The notes beneath the pieces were generated by a model that had not been told where the DNA came from, made no database searches, and saw only the letters and a program-made list of their open reading frames with translations. From positions 124,001 through 188,000 of the forward strand of contig NZ_VHIZ01000066.1 of assembly GCF_006494375.1 (NCBI RefSeq): a stretch of 64,000 nucleotides of DNA, given 5' to 3'. A program made the translations under genes and the position numbers. Origin of the DNA: Pantoea anthophila (GTDB lineage Bacteria > Pseudomonadota > Gammaproteobacteria > Enterobacterales > Enterobacteriaceae). Shown here in pieces: positions 23,234-32,496 of this stretch. The stretch's first letter is position 1, and each line of letters begins with the position of its first letter.

Positions 23234-23827
23234 TTACAACTTCAGATACGCGCGGATGCCGTCCAGGAACATCTGGGTCGCCAGCATAATCAGTATCAAT
23301 CCCATCAGACGCTCCAGCGCGTTGACCCCTTTATCACCCAGCAGACGCAGGAACAGACCTGACATCAGCAGAATGCCGACCGTCACGCCCCAGGCGATCA
23401 ACAGCGCACCTACCAGGTGGGACATCTGATGTGGATACTGATGCGACAGCAGCATCAGCGTCGCCAGCAGCGACGGCCCGGCGACCAGCGGAATCGCCAG
23501 CGGCACCAGGAACGGCTCTTCCCCTGCCGGTAAACCAGAGCTGCTGCTCTCGGCCGACGGGAAAATCATCTTGATGGCGATAAGAAACAGAATGACGCCG
23601 CCGGAAATCGACACCGTCTCGGTGCGCAGATTTAAAAAGGCCAGAATGCGCTCGCCGGTAAACAGAAACAGCAGCATGATAATCAGGGCGATCAGCATTT
23701 CGCGGATCAGCACTACCCGCCGCCGTTTCGGCTCCAGATGCTTTAAAACCGACATAAAAATCGGCAGATTGCCCAGCGGATCCATAATTAACAACAATAA
23801 TATTGTCGCCGAAATCATTTCAGTCAT
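23234..23827 (-). CDS. yhgN: MarC-family inner-membrane protein YhgN
   Basis: Multi-pass membrane protein of the MarC/UPF0056 family, function unknown. 197 aa, the E. coli length, with six predicted helices. The opening MTEMISATILLLLIMDPLGNLPIF carries the family's MDPxGNxP motif. Divergent from asd as in E. coli. Confidence 0.93.
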   Translation of the reverse strand: MTEMISATILLLLIMDPLGNLPIFMSVLKHLEPKRRRVVLIREMLIALIIMLLFLFTGERILAFLNLRTETVSISGGVILFLIAIKMIFPSAESSSSGLPAGEEPFLVPLAIPLVAGPSLLATLMLLSHQYPHQMSHLVGALLIAWGVTVGILLMSGLFLRLLGDKGVNALERLMGLILIMLATQMFLDGIRAYLKL

Positions 23828-23968
23828 TGGTTTAACGCCATCCCGTCCGCCAGAAAGCGGAGTTATTAGTTACGCTGCTGAAAAAGTTAGCGTAATCGAA
23901 TTAATTCACTTGCCACCAGGCCTGCATTTTGTAGAGTGAGCAGACAGAGGTAAATCCTATTATTACGC

Positions 23969-23997
23969 AGAGCGGCGTGAACATAGCACGCCGCTCT
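23969..23997 (+). other. Perfect hairpin in the asd leader
   Basis: AGAGCGGCGTG (23969-23979) pairs with CACGCCGCTCT (23987-23997), an 11-bp uninterrupted stem with a 7-base loop, 47 bp upstream of the asd start. No T run follows, so it is not a simple terminator; role unknown. Confidence 0.6.
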
Positions 23998-24044
23998 CTC
24001 CACTGAAATGAAAGCAGGTGAAATCTGCCTGAGACGGACACGAC

Positions 24045-25154
24045 ATGAAGAATGTAGGTTTTGTTGGTTGGCGCGGTATGGTCGGCTCCGTGCTGATGTC
24101 CCGCATGAGCGAAGAGCGCGATTTTGATGCAATCAATCCGGTCTTCTTCTCGACGTCGCAGCATGGTCAGGCGGCTCCGTCGTTTGCGGGCAAGCAGCAG
24201 GGCGCACTGCAGGATGCCTTTGATCTTGAGGCGCTGCGTGCGCTGGACATCATTATCACCTGTCAGGGCGGCGACTACACCAGCGATGTCTATCCTAAGC
24301 TGCGCGCCAGCGGCTGGCAGGGCTACTGGATCGATGCGGCCTCGACGCTGCGCATGCAGGACGATGCCATCATCATCCTCGATCCGGTCAACCACGCGGT
24401 GATCCGTCAGGGCATCGACCAGGGTATCAAAACCTTCGTTGGCGGTAACTGCACCGTCAGCCTGATGCTGATGTCGCTGGGCGGCCTGTTCGCGCAGGAC
24501 CTGGTGGAGTGGGCTTCTGTCGCCACCTATCAGGCGGCGTCAGGCGGCGGCGCGCGCCACATGCGTGAACTGCTGACCCAGATGGGCATGCTGCACGACC
24601 ACGTTGCGCCTGCGCTGCAGAATCCGGCCTCAGCAATTCTCGACATCGAGCGCAGCGTGACCGACTTCACCCGTTCCGGCACCCTGCCGACCGATAACTT
24701 CGGCGTGCCGCTGGCAGGCAGTCTGATTCCGTGGATCGACAAACAGCTGGAGAATGGCCAGAGCCGCGAAGAGTGGAAAGGCCAGGCGGAGACCAACAAG
24801 ATCCTCGCGACCCGCAACGTCATTCCGGTTGATGGCTTGTGCGTGCGTGTGGGTGCACTGCGCTGCCACAGTCAGGCGTTTACCCTGAAGCTGAAACGCG
24901 ATCTGCCGCTGTCTGAAATTGAACAGCTGCTGGCCTCTCATAACGAGTGGGTCAAGGTGGTGCCGAATGACCGCGAGCTGACGATGCGTGAACTGACCCC
25001 CGCGGCCGTGACCGGTACGCTGACCACGCCGGTTGGCCGTCTGCGCAAACTGAATATGGGGCCGGAGTATCTCTCCGCCTTCACGGTAGGCGACCAGCTG
25101 TTATGGGGCGCAGCCGAACCGCTGCGTCGCATGCTGCGGTTGTTAATCGACTAA
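24045..25154 (+). CDS. asd: Aspartate-semialdehyde dehydrogenase
   Basis: NADPH-dependent conversion of aspartyl phosphate to aspartate semialdehyde, the branch point to lysine, diaminopimelate, threonine and methionine. 369 aa. N-terminal Rossmann motif VGFVGWRGMVGS; catalytic Cys136 in GGNCTVSL; downstream ASGGGARHMRELL is characteristic. Essential for cell-wall DAP. A strong terminator follows. Confidence 0.98.
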   Translation: MKNVGFVGWRGMVGSVLMSRMSEERDFDAINPVFFSTSQHGQAAPSFAGKQQGALQDAFDLEALRALDIIITCQGGDYTSDVYPKLRASGWQGYWIDAASTLRMQDDAIIILDPVNHAVIRQGIDQGIKTFVGGNCTVSLMLMSLGGLFAQDLVEWASVATYQAASGGGARHMRELLTQMGMLHDHVAPALQNPASAILDIERSVTDFTRSGTLPTDNFGVPLAGSLIPWIDKQLENGQSREEWKGQAETNKILATRNVIPVDGLCVRVGALRCHSQAFTLKLKRDLPLSEIEQLLASHNEWVKVVPNDRELTMRELTPAAVTGTLTTPVGRLRKLNMGPEYLSAFTVGDQLLWGAAEPLRRMLRLLID

Positions 25155-25167
25155 GAAAAATATCGCC

Positions 25168-25196
25168 AAAGGCCGGATTTATCCGGCCTTTTTTTT
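25168..25196 (+). terminator. Intrinsic terminator of asd
   Basis: GGCCGGAT (25171-25178) pairs with ATCCGGCC (25181-25188), extended by flanking A-T pairs, then eight T. Confidence 0.93.
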
Positions 25197-25514
25197 GCTT
25201 TGCAGTACGTGAAACAACCTGCCGGTTCGCTTACTCAGTGATCAGCTTCCCCTTTTTGGCGGCCGGCAAAGAATATTTTGCTTTCAGCCATGGCAACTGC
25301 TGCGACCAAGCTATGATTTAACCATGATGTGCCACAGGTTTCGCTTTTGCTTTCCGGATTAAATGGTTGTGGTACACGGCAAAACACTTTTTCCATGGAA
25401 TGGCCTGACACTTTTTTGCCGTCGTACGTATGGCTCAATGAAGAGCAGCGCAGATGACGCGCGACAGGCCGTGTCGCGAGCATCTCGGCTGCCAGTTATC
25501 ACAGGAAGAAAGTC
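25197..25514 (+). promoter_or_regulatory. glg operon upstream region
   Basis: 318 bp between the asd terminator and glgB without a credible gene. It should hold the main glgBXCAP promoter, but no clear -35/-10 pair stands out. A ribosome binding site (AGGAAG) precedes glgB. Confidence 0.35.
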
Positions 25515-27698
25515 ATGTCAGAGCTTCCCGATCGCGAGGCGATCAATGCCCTGTTTGCGGGTAATTATGCCGATCCTTTTTCGTTACTAGGGATGCACCG
25601 AACGCCACAAGGCCTTGAAGTCAGGGCGTTGCTCCCCGAAGCGCTTGAGGTGTGGGTCATTGAGACCTCTACCGGGCGCAAGCTGGCTCAACTGGCGTGT
25701 GAAGACGCACGCGGCTTCTTCAGCGGCGTGATCCCCCGCCGCAAAAATCCGTTCCGCTATCAGCTGGCGGTGAACTGGCACGGCCAGCAAAACCTGGTCG
25801 ACGATGCCTATCGCTTTGGCCCGCTGCTGCAGGAGATGGATCTGTGGCTGCTGGCGGAAGGCACCCACCTGCGTCCGTACGAAACCCTGGGCGCGCATGG
25901 TGACGTGATTGATGGCGTGACCGGCACCCGCTTCTGCGTCTGGGCGCCCAACGCCCGTCGTGTTTCCGTCGTCGGCGATTTCAATTTCTGGGATGGCCGC
26001 CGTCACCCGATGCGTCTGCGCCAGGAGCTGGGCATCTGGGAGCTGTTTGTGCCGGGTGCGGTCAACGGTCAGCTCTACAAATATGAAATCATCGACGCCA
26101 ATGGTGATCTGCGTATCAAAGCGGACCCTTACGCCTTCGAAGCGCAGATGCGCCCGGAGAGCGCGTCGATGATCTGCGGCCTGCCTGCGCCCGTTGAGAT
26201 GAAAGCGGAGCGCAAGGCCGCCAACGGTTTCGATGCGCCGATCTCCATCTATGAAGTGCATCTGGGCTCCTGGCGTCGTCATACCGACAACAATTTCTGG
26301 CTGAGCTACAAAGAGCTGGCTGAACAGCTGGTGCCCTACGTCAAAGAGATGGGCTTTACCCATATCGAACTGCTGCCGATTAACGAACATCCGTTTGACG
26401 GCAGCTGGGGCTATCAGCCGCTGGGCATGTATGCACCGACTCGCCGTTTCGGAACCCGTGACGACTTCCGCGCCTTTATCGACAGCGCCCATGCTGCCGG
26501 CCTCAACGTCCTGCTCGACTGGGTACCGGGTCACTTCCCCAACGATGACTTCGGGCTGGCGCGCTTTGACGGCACCGAGCTCTATGAGCACAGCGACCCG
26601 CGAGAAGGCTACCATCAGGACTGGAACACCCTGATCTACAACTTTGGCCGCCGGGAAGTGAGTAACTACCTGTCGGGCAATGCGCTCTACTGGACAGAAC
26701 GCTTTGGCATCGATGGCCTGCGCGTGGATGCCGTCGCCTCCATGATCTACCGCGACTACAGCCGCGTTGAAGGGCAGTGGGTGCCGAATCAGTATGGTGG
26801 CCGCGAGAACCTTGAGGCGATTGAGTTCCTGCAACACACCAACCGCACGCTCGGTACCGTGGCGTCCGGCGCGGTCACGATGGCGGAAGAGTCGACGGAC
26901 TACCCGGGCGTAACGCGTCCGACCGAGGGCGGCGGGCTGGGCTTCTGGTTCAAATGGAACTTGGGCTGGATGCACGACACGCTCGACTACATGCAGGTCG
27001 ATCCTATCTACCGCAAGCATCATCACAACCTGATGAGCTTCGGCATGATGTACAACTACACCGAAAACTTTGTGCTGCCGCTGTCGCACGACGAAGTGGT
27101 GCACGGCAAGCGCTCCATTCTCGACCGCATGCCGGGCGATGCCTGGCAGAAGTTCGCCAATCTGCGCGCCTATTACGGCTGGATGTGGGGCTTCCCCGGC
27201 AAGAAACTGCTGTTTATGGGCAACGAGTTTGCTCAGGGCCGCGAGTGGAACCACGATGTCAGCCTGGACTGGCATCTGCTGGAAGGCGGCGATAACTGGC
27301 ATCACGGCGTGCAGCGTCTGGTGCGCGATCTCAACCACACCTATCAGTACTACACGCCGCTGCATCAGCTCGACTTCGATCCGGCAGGTTTTGAGTGGCT
27401 GGTGGTCAACGATGCGGAACATTCGGTCTTCGCCTTTGTACGTCGTGATCGCGAAGGTAACGAAATCATCGTCGTCAGTAACTTTACGCCGGTGCCGCGT
27501 CCGGGCTACCGCTTTGGGGTCAATCAGCCTGGCACCTGGCGCGAAGTGCTGAACACCGACCAGCATGAGTATCACGGCAGTGATGTGCGTAATCACCGGG
27601 TGCATACCGATGAGCAGGAGAGTCACGGACGACCACAGTCGCTGAGCCTCAATCTGCCACCGCTGGCAACGGTATGGCTGGTGCGGGAGGGGGAATGA
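25515..27698 (+). CDS. glgB: 1,4-alpha-glucan branching enzyme GlgB
   Basis: Adds alpha-1,6 branches to glycogen. 727 aa with the double N-terminal CBM48 architecture of enteric GlgB, GH13 catalytic barrel and C-terminal beta domain. Catalytic positions visible: nucleophile Asp in GLRVDAVASM, acid/base Glu in MAEESTDYPG, and the LSHDEVVHGK motif. First gene of glgBXCAP; its stop overlaps the glgX start. Confidence 0.98.
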   Translation: MSELPDREAINALFAGNYADPFSLLGMHRTPQGLEVRALLPEALEVWVIETSTGRKLAQLACEDARGFFSGVIPRRKNPFRYQLAVNWHGQQNLVDDAYRFGPLLQEMDLWLLAEGTHLRPYETLGAHGDVIDGVTGTRFCVWAPNARRVSVVGDFNFWDGRRHPMRLRQELGIWELFVPGAVNGQLYKYEIIDANGDLRIKADPYAFEAQMRPESASMICGLPAPVEMKAERKAANGFDAPISIYEVHLGSWRRHTDNNFWLSYKELAEQLVPYVKEMGFTHIELLPINEHPFDGSWGYQPLGMYAPTRRFGTRDDFRAFIDSAHAAGLNVLLDWVPGHFPNDDFGLARFDGTELYEHSDPREGYHQDWNTLIYNFGRREVSNYLSGNALYWTERFGIDGLRVDAVASMIYRDYSRVEGQWVPNQYGGRENLEAIEFLQHTNRTLGTVASGAVTMAEESTDYPGVTRPTEGGGLGFWFKWNLGWMHDTLDYMQVDPIYRKHHHNLMSFGMMYNYTENFVLPLSHDEVVHGKRSILDRMPGDAWQKFANLRAYYGWMWGFPGKKLLFMGNEFAQGREWNHDVSLDWHLLEGGDNWHHGVQRLVRDLNHTYQYYTPLHQLDFDPAGFEWLVVNDAEHSVFAFVRRDREGNEIIVVSNFTPVPRPGYRFGVNQPGTWREVLNTDQHEYHGSDVRNHRVHTDEQESHGRPQSLSLNLPPLATVWLVREGE

Positions 27699-29677
27699 CC
27701 ATTACTGCCGGGGATCCCGAACCGCTGGGTGCCAGTTACGATGGTAAAGGCGTCAATTTCACCCTGTTTTCTCAGCATGCCGGGCGCGTCGAGCTCTGCC
27801 TGTTTGATGACGAGGGGCGTGAACAGCGTCTTGATCTGCCTGGCCGCAGCGGGGATATCTGGCATGGTTATGTTCCGGCGCTGAAGCCGGGGCAGCGTTA
27901 CGGCTACCGGGTGCATGGCCCCTGGGCGCCGCAGCAGGGACACCGCTTTAATCCGGCGAAGCTGCTGGTCGATCCCTGCGCCCGCGCGGTTGAGGGTGAC
28001 GTCCCGGATGACCCGCTGTTTCAGGGCGGCGAGGCGCAGCCCGATCCGCATGACAACGCGGCCATCGCGCCGAAGTCACGGGTGGTGGCGGAAGATTTCG
28101 ACTGGCAGGACGATGTCGCCCCGCGCACGCCGTGGGGTAACACGGTGATTTACGAAGCGCACGTTCGCGGGCTGACGAAGCAGCATCCGGAAATTCCGGA
28201 AACGCTGCGCGGGACTTACGCGGCGCTGGGTCATCCTGTTATGGTGAACTACCTGCGCGATCTGGGCATTACGGCGCTGGAACTGCTGCCGGTGGCCCAT
28301 TTTGCCAGCGAGCCGCGCCTGCTCCAGCTCGGCCTGAGTAACTACTGGGGCTACAACCCCTTTGCGCTCTGGGCGGTCGATCCGCGTTACGCCTCTGGTC
28401 AGCCAGGCGTCACGCCGCTGCAGGAGTTTCAGCAGGCGGTAAAAAACCTGCACGCCGCCGGTATCGAAGTGCTGCTGGATGTGGTCTTCAACCACACCGC
28501 CGAACTGGATGAGATCGGCCCGACGATCTCGATGCGCGGCATCGACAACGCCAGCTACTACTGGCTGAATGAGCAGGGCGGCTATCAGAACTGGACCGGC
28601 TGCGGCAACACGCTGAATATCCACCATCCGCAGGTGATGGCGTGGACCTTAGAGGCGCTGCGCTACTGGGTGCGGGTCTGTCACGTTGATGGCTTCCGCT
28701 TTGACCTTGCGCCGGTGCTGGGCCGCACACCCGATTACCGGCGTGATGCCCCTTTTTTCGATGCAATACGCGCCTGTCCGCTACTCTCTCAGGTCAAGCT
28801 GATTGCGGAACCCTGGGATATCGGCCCTGACGGCTATCAGGTTGGCCGTTTTCCGCCACCCTTTGCCGAATGGAACGATCAGTTTCGCGACACCGCGCGT
28901 CGCTACTGGCTGCATGGCGCACTCAGCAACGGCGAGTTTGTCCGTCGCTTTGCCGCCTCCAGCGATCTCTACCAGCACGATGACCGTCTGCCCCACGCCA
29001 CGGTTAACCTGATCACCGCGCATGACGGCTTTACGCTGTGGGATGTGGTGAGCTTCGAACGCAAACACAACGAAGCCAACGGGGAAGATAACCGCGACGG
29101 TCACGGCGATAACTACAGCCACAATCACGGCAAAGAGGGGCTGAACGTCAGTTTTGACGTCACGGAACGTCGCCGCCGTAGCGTGCGGGCACTGCTCACC
29201 ACGCTGCTGCTGTCACAGGGCACGCCGATGCTGCTGGCGGGCGATGAGCGTGGCCACACGCAGCGCGGCAATAATAATGCTTACTGTCAGGACAATGCCC
29301 TCAGCTGGCTTGACTGGCAGGCGGATGAGAAGGGATTGGTCGGATTCACCGCCGCACTGATTCGTCTGCGCCAGCGCATACCGGCGCTGACCGCGGATCG
29401 CTGGTGGCAGGAGGGTGATGGCAATGTGCAGTGGCTCAATGCCGGTGGCCAGCCACTGCAGCACGATGAATGGGCACAGGGGCTGCACAGATTGCAGATC
29501 CTGCTGTCTGGCCGCTGGTTAATAACAATAAACGCCACGGATACGGTGAATGACATCGTGTTACCAGACGGAGAATGGCGTGCCCTTCCTCCTTTCGCCG
29601 GGGACGACAACCCCATCCTGCTAACTGTCTGGCATGGTCCCGCACACGGTGTGTGCGTGTTCCAAAAGCAATCATAA
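27695..29677 (+). CDS. glgX: Glycogen debranching enzyme GlgX
   Basis: Isoamylase-type GH13 enzyme that hydrolyses alpha-1,6 links of phosphorylase-limit dextrins. ATG at 27695 overlaps the glgB stop (ATGA), giving 660 aa that start MTITAGDPEPLGASYDGKG; an upstream in-frame start lies inside glgB and is rejected. CBM48 at the N terminus, then catalytic Asp in DGFRFDLAP, Glu in LIAEPWDIGP and Asp in AHDGFTLWD. Confidence 0.96.
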   Translation: MTITAGDPEPLGASYDGKGVNFTLFSQHAGRVELCLFDDEGREQRLDLPGRSGDIWHGYVPALKPGQRYGYRVHGPWAPQQGHRFNPAKLLVDPCARAVEGDVPDDPLFQGGEAQPDPHDNAAIAPKSRVVAEDFDWQDDVAPRTPWGNTVIYEAHVRGLTKQHPEIPETLRGTYAALGHPVMVNYLRDLGITALELLPVAHFASEPRLLQLGLSNYWGYNPFALWAVDPRYASGQPGVTPLQEFQQAVKNLHAAGIEVLLDVVFNHTAELDEIGPTISMRGIDNASYYWLNEQGGYQNWTGCGNTLNIHHPQVMAWTLEALRYWVRVCHVDGFRFDLAPVLGRTPDYRRDAPFFDAIRACPLLSQVKLIAEPWDIGPDGYQVGRFPPPFAEWNDQFRDTARRYWLHGALSNGEFVRRFAASSDLYQHDDRLPHATVNLITAHDGFTLWDVVSFERKHNEANGEDNRDGHGDNYSHNHGKEGLNVSFDVTERRRRSVRALLTTLLLSQGTPMLLAGDERGHTQRGNNNAYCQDNALSWLDWQADEKGLVGFTAALIRLRQRIPALTADRWWQEGDGNVQWLNAGGQPLQHDEWAQGLHRLQILLSGRWLITINATDTVNDIVLPDGEWRALPPFAGDDNPILLTVWHGPAHGVCVFQKQS

Positions 29678-29687
29678 GGAGTCAGAC

Positions 29688-30980
29688 ATGGTTAAGTTAG
29701 ATAGAACAGAACACCTGATGCTGGCCCGCCAGCTCCCTACACAGACGGTTGCTCTGATCCTCGCCGGCGGACGCGGCACGCGGCTGGTCGATTTAACGGC
29801 CAAACGTGCCAAACCGGCGGTGCATTTCGGCGGCAAGTTCCGCATTATCGACTTTGCCCTCTCCAACTGCGTCAACTCCGGTATCCGGCGGATTGGCGTC
29901 ATTACGCAGTATCAGTCCCATACCCTGACTCAGCATATCCAGCGTGGCTGGTCGATCTTCAATGAAGAGATGAATGAGTTTGTCGATTTGCTGCCAGCGC
30001 AGCAGCGCTTTTCGACCGAACAGTGGTATCGCGGCACGGCCGATGCCGTTACGCAGAACCTTGATGTGATTCGCCGCTATCAGGCGCAGTACATCGTGAT
30101 CCTTGCCGGGGACCACATTTATAAGATGGATTATTCACGCATGCTGCTGGACCACGTGGTGAACGAGGCGAAATGTACCATCGCCTGTTTACCGGTACCG
30201 GTGCATGAAGCCACGGCGTTTGGCGTGATGGCGGTGAATGAGGAGAACATGGTGATCGACTTCGTGGAGAAACCCGCGAAACCGCCCACCATGCCAGGTG
30301 ATGACACGCAGTCGCTCGCCAGCATGGGGATCTACGTCTTCAACGCGGATTATCTCTATGAACTGCTGGAAGCGGATCTGCAGACGCCAGGCTCTAACCA
30401 CGACTTCGGCAAAGATATCCTGCCGAAAGTGGTGGCAAGCGGCGAAGGCTATGCGCACTCCTTTGCGCTCTCCTGCGTCCAGAACGATGACAACGCGCCG
30501 CCTTACTGGCGCGACGTCGGGACGCTGGAAGCTTACTGGCGCGCCAATCTCGATCTGGCCTCGGTGATGCCTGAGCTGGATATGTATGACGTCACCTGGC
30601 CTATCCGTACCCACATGGAGCCGCTGCCCCCCGCGAAATTTGTTCAGGATCGTTCCGGCAGTCACGGGATGACGATGAACTCGCTGGTGTCGGGCGGCTG
30701 CATTATCTCCGGTTCGGTCGTGGTCAACTCGGTGCTGTTCCCCCGGGTTCGGGTTAACTCGTTTTGCAATATTGATTCAACCGTTCTGCTGCCGGATGTG
30801 GTGGTGGGTCGCTCGTGTCGTCTGCGCCGCTGCGTGATTGATCGCGCCTGTGAGTTACCGGAAGGCATGGTGATTGGTGAAAATCCGGATGAAGACAGTC
30901 GCCGGTTTCACCGTTCGGATGAAGGGATCGTACTGGTCACCCGCGCCATGCTGGCCAGGCTGGCCAAAGCGGGGCTGTAA
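29688..30980 (+). CDS. glgC: Glucose-1-phosphate adenylyltransferase GlgC
   Basis: Makes ADP-glucose, the regulated step of glycogen synthesis, activated by fructose-1,6-bisphosphate in enterics. ATG at 29688 follows AAGGAGTCAGAC, giving 430 aa. Nucleotide-binding ALILAGGRGTRL (around residues 22-33), KRAKPAVHFGGKFRIIDFAL, and the C-terminal beta-helix are intact. A perfect hairpin separates it from glgA. Confidence 0.98.
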   Translation: MVKLDRTEHLMLARQLPTQTVALILAGGRGTRLVDLTAKRAKPAVHFGGKFRIIDFALSNCVNSGIRRIGVITQYQSHTLTQHIQRGWSIFNEEMNEFVDLLPAQQRFSTEQWYRGTADAVTQNLDVIRRYQAQYIVILAGDHIYKMDYSRMLLDHVVNEAKCTIACLPVPVHEATAFGVMAVNEENMVIDFVEKPAKPPTMPGDDTQSLASMGIYVFNADYLYELLEADLQTPGSNHDFGKDILPKVVASGEGYAHSFALSCVQNDDNAPPYWRDVGTLEAYWRANLDLASVMPELDMYDVTWPIRTHMEPLPPAKFVQDRSGSHGMTMNSLVSGGCIISGSVVVNSVLFPRVRVNSFCNIDSTVLLPDVVVGRSCRLRRCVIDRACELPEGMVIGENPDEDSRRFHRSDEGIVLVTRAMLARLAKAGL

Positions 30981-31003
30981 GCGATAAGCGGAACTTACGC
31001 AAT

Positions 31004-31022
31004 CGGCACGCGGAGCGTGCCG
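31004..31022 (+). other. Intercistronic hairpin between glgC and glgA
   Basis: CGGCACGC (31004-31011) and GCGTGCCG (31015-31022) form a perfect 8-bp stem with a 3-base loop. No T tail; likely an mRNA stability or processing structure. Confidence 0.5.
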
Positions 31023-31043
31023 GATAACTTAATGAGGTCGAGG

Positions 31044-32477
31044 ATGCAGGTTTTACATGTCTGTTCAGAACTTTTCCCGCTGCTTAAAACGGGCGGACTG
31101 GCTGATGTAGTCGGGGCATTACCTCAGGCGCAGATTGCGGGCGGCACAGACACGCGGGTGCTGCTGCCGGCGTTTCCTGCATTGCGCAAAGGCATACCTG
31201 ATCTCCAGATGGTGACAGAGCGAGAGACATTTGCCGGTCATATACGTCTGTTATATGGTGAATTTAACGGTGTGGGCATCTATCTGATCGATGCCCCTGA
31301 CCTCTACGACCGTCCCGGTAGCCCTTATCATGACGAGTCGCAGTTTGCCTATGTCGATAACTACCTGCGCTTCGCGCTGCTGGGCTGGGTCGGTTGCGAA
31401 CTGGCGTGCGGTATGGATTCGATGTGGCGTCCCGATATCGTCCATGCCCATGACTGGCACGCAGGCCTTACCTGCGCCTATCTGGAAGCGCGCGGCCGGC
31501 CGGCCAAATCGGTGTTTACCGTGCACAACCTGGCCTATCAGGGACTGTTCTCGGCGCACCACATGGATCAGATTGGCCTGCCGTGGTCGTTCTTTAACAT
31601 GCATGGGCTGGAGTTTTACGGGCAGATCTCCTTCCTGAAGGCGGGACTCTTCTACGCCGATCACGTGACGGCGGTCAGCCCGACCTACGCCCATGAGATT
31701 ACCTCTGCGGAGTTTGGTTACGGCATGGAAACGCTGCTGGCGCAGCGGATGCGGGAAGGGCGGCTGAGCGGGATCCTCAACGGTGTCGACCCGACCATCT
31801 GGGACCCGGCCCACGACCTGCTGCTCAGCGCGCGCTACAACCGCGACACGCTGGAAGCCAAAGCGGAAAACAAACGGCAGCTGCAGGTGGCGATGGGGCT
31901 GAAGGTTGATGACAAAGCGCCGGTGTTCTGCGTGATCAGCCGCCTGACCAAACAGAAAGGCCTGGACCTGGTGCTGGAGGCGCTCCCGGGCCTGCTGGCG
32001 CAGGGCGGTCAGCTGGTGCTGCTGGGACAGGGCGATGCCGAACTGCAGCAGGGCTTCCTGGCCGCGGCAGCAGAGCATCCGGGCAGCGTGGGTGTGCAGA
32101 TTGGCTATCACGAGGCGTTTTCACACCGCATCGTCGGTGGTGCCGATGTGATCGTGGTGCCGAGCCGCTTTGAGCCCTGCGGCCTGACGCAGCTGTATGG
32201 CCTGAAATATGGCACGCTGCCGCTGGTGCGCCGCACCGGCGGACTGGCGGATACGGTTAACGACAGCTCGCTGGAAAACCTGGCGGATGGGATTGCCAGT
32301 GGCTTCAGCTTTGAAGATGCTAACGCCTGGTCGCTGTTGCGGGCGATTCGCCGCGCGTTTGTGTTGTGGTCTCGCCCTTCACTGTGGCGTTATGTTCAGC
32401 GACAGGCGATGGGCATGGATTTCAGCTGGCAGGTGGCCGCACAGGCCTACCGCGATCTCTACCAGCGTCTGATGTAA
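31044..32477 (+). CDS. glgA: Glycogen synthase GlgA
   Basis: ADP-glucose-dependent GT5 glucosyltransferase that elongates glycogen. ATG at 31044, preceded by GAGGTCGAGG, gives 477 aa as in E. coli. The ADP-glucose site motif KTGGLADVVGALP is at residues 15-27, and the C-terminal SRFEPCGLTQLYGLKYGTLP segment is typical. glgP follows 19 bp later. Confidence 0.97.
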   Translation: MQVLHVCSELFPLLKTGGLADVVGALPQAQIAGGTDTRVLLPAFPALRKGIPDLQMVTERETFAGHIRLLYGEFNGVGIYLIDAPDLYDRPGSPYHDESQFAYVDNYLRFALLGWVGCELACGMDSMWRPDIVHAHDWHAGLTCAYLEARGRPAKSVFTVHNLAYQGLFSAHHMDQIGLPWSFFNMHGLEFYGQISFLKAGLFYADHVTAVSPTYAHEITSAEFGYGMETLLAQRMREGRLSGILNGVDPTIWDPAHDLLLSARYNRDTLEAKAENKRQLQVAMGLKVDDKAPVFCVISRLTKQKGLDLVLEALPGLLAQGGQLVLLGQGDAELQQGFLAAAAEHPGSVGVQIGYHEAFSHRIVGGADVIVVPSRFEPCGLTQLYGLKYGTLPLVRRTGGLADTVNDSSLENLADGIASGFSFEDANAWSLLRAIRRAFVLWSRPSLWRYVQRQAMGMDFSWQVAAQAYRDLYQRLM

Positions 32478-32496
32478 CGGATGGGGAAAACCGGAT

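Noticed and set aside
23828..24044. Lysine riboswitch in the asd leader
   Set aside because: No L-box core sequences visible, and the 217-bp gap also has to hold the yhgN promoter; only a simple hairpin is supported.
25587..27626. 679-codon open frame on the minus strand
   Set aside because: It is antisense to glgB throughout; GC-rich codon usage in glgB leaves the opposite strand open. The translation is His/Gln/Arg-rich with no family resemblance.
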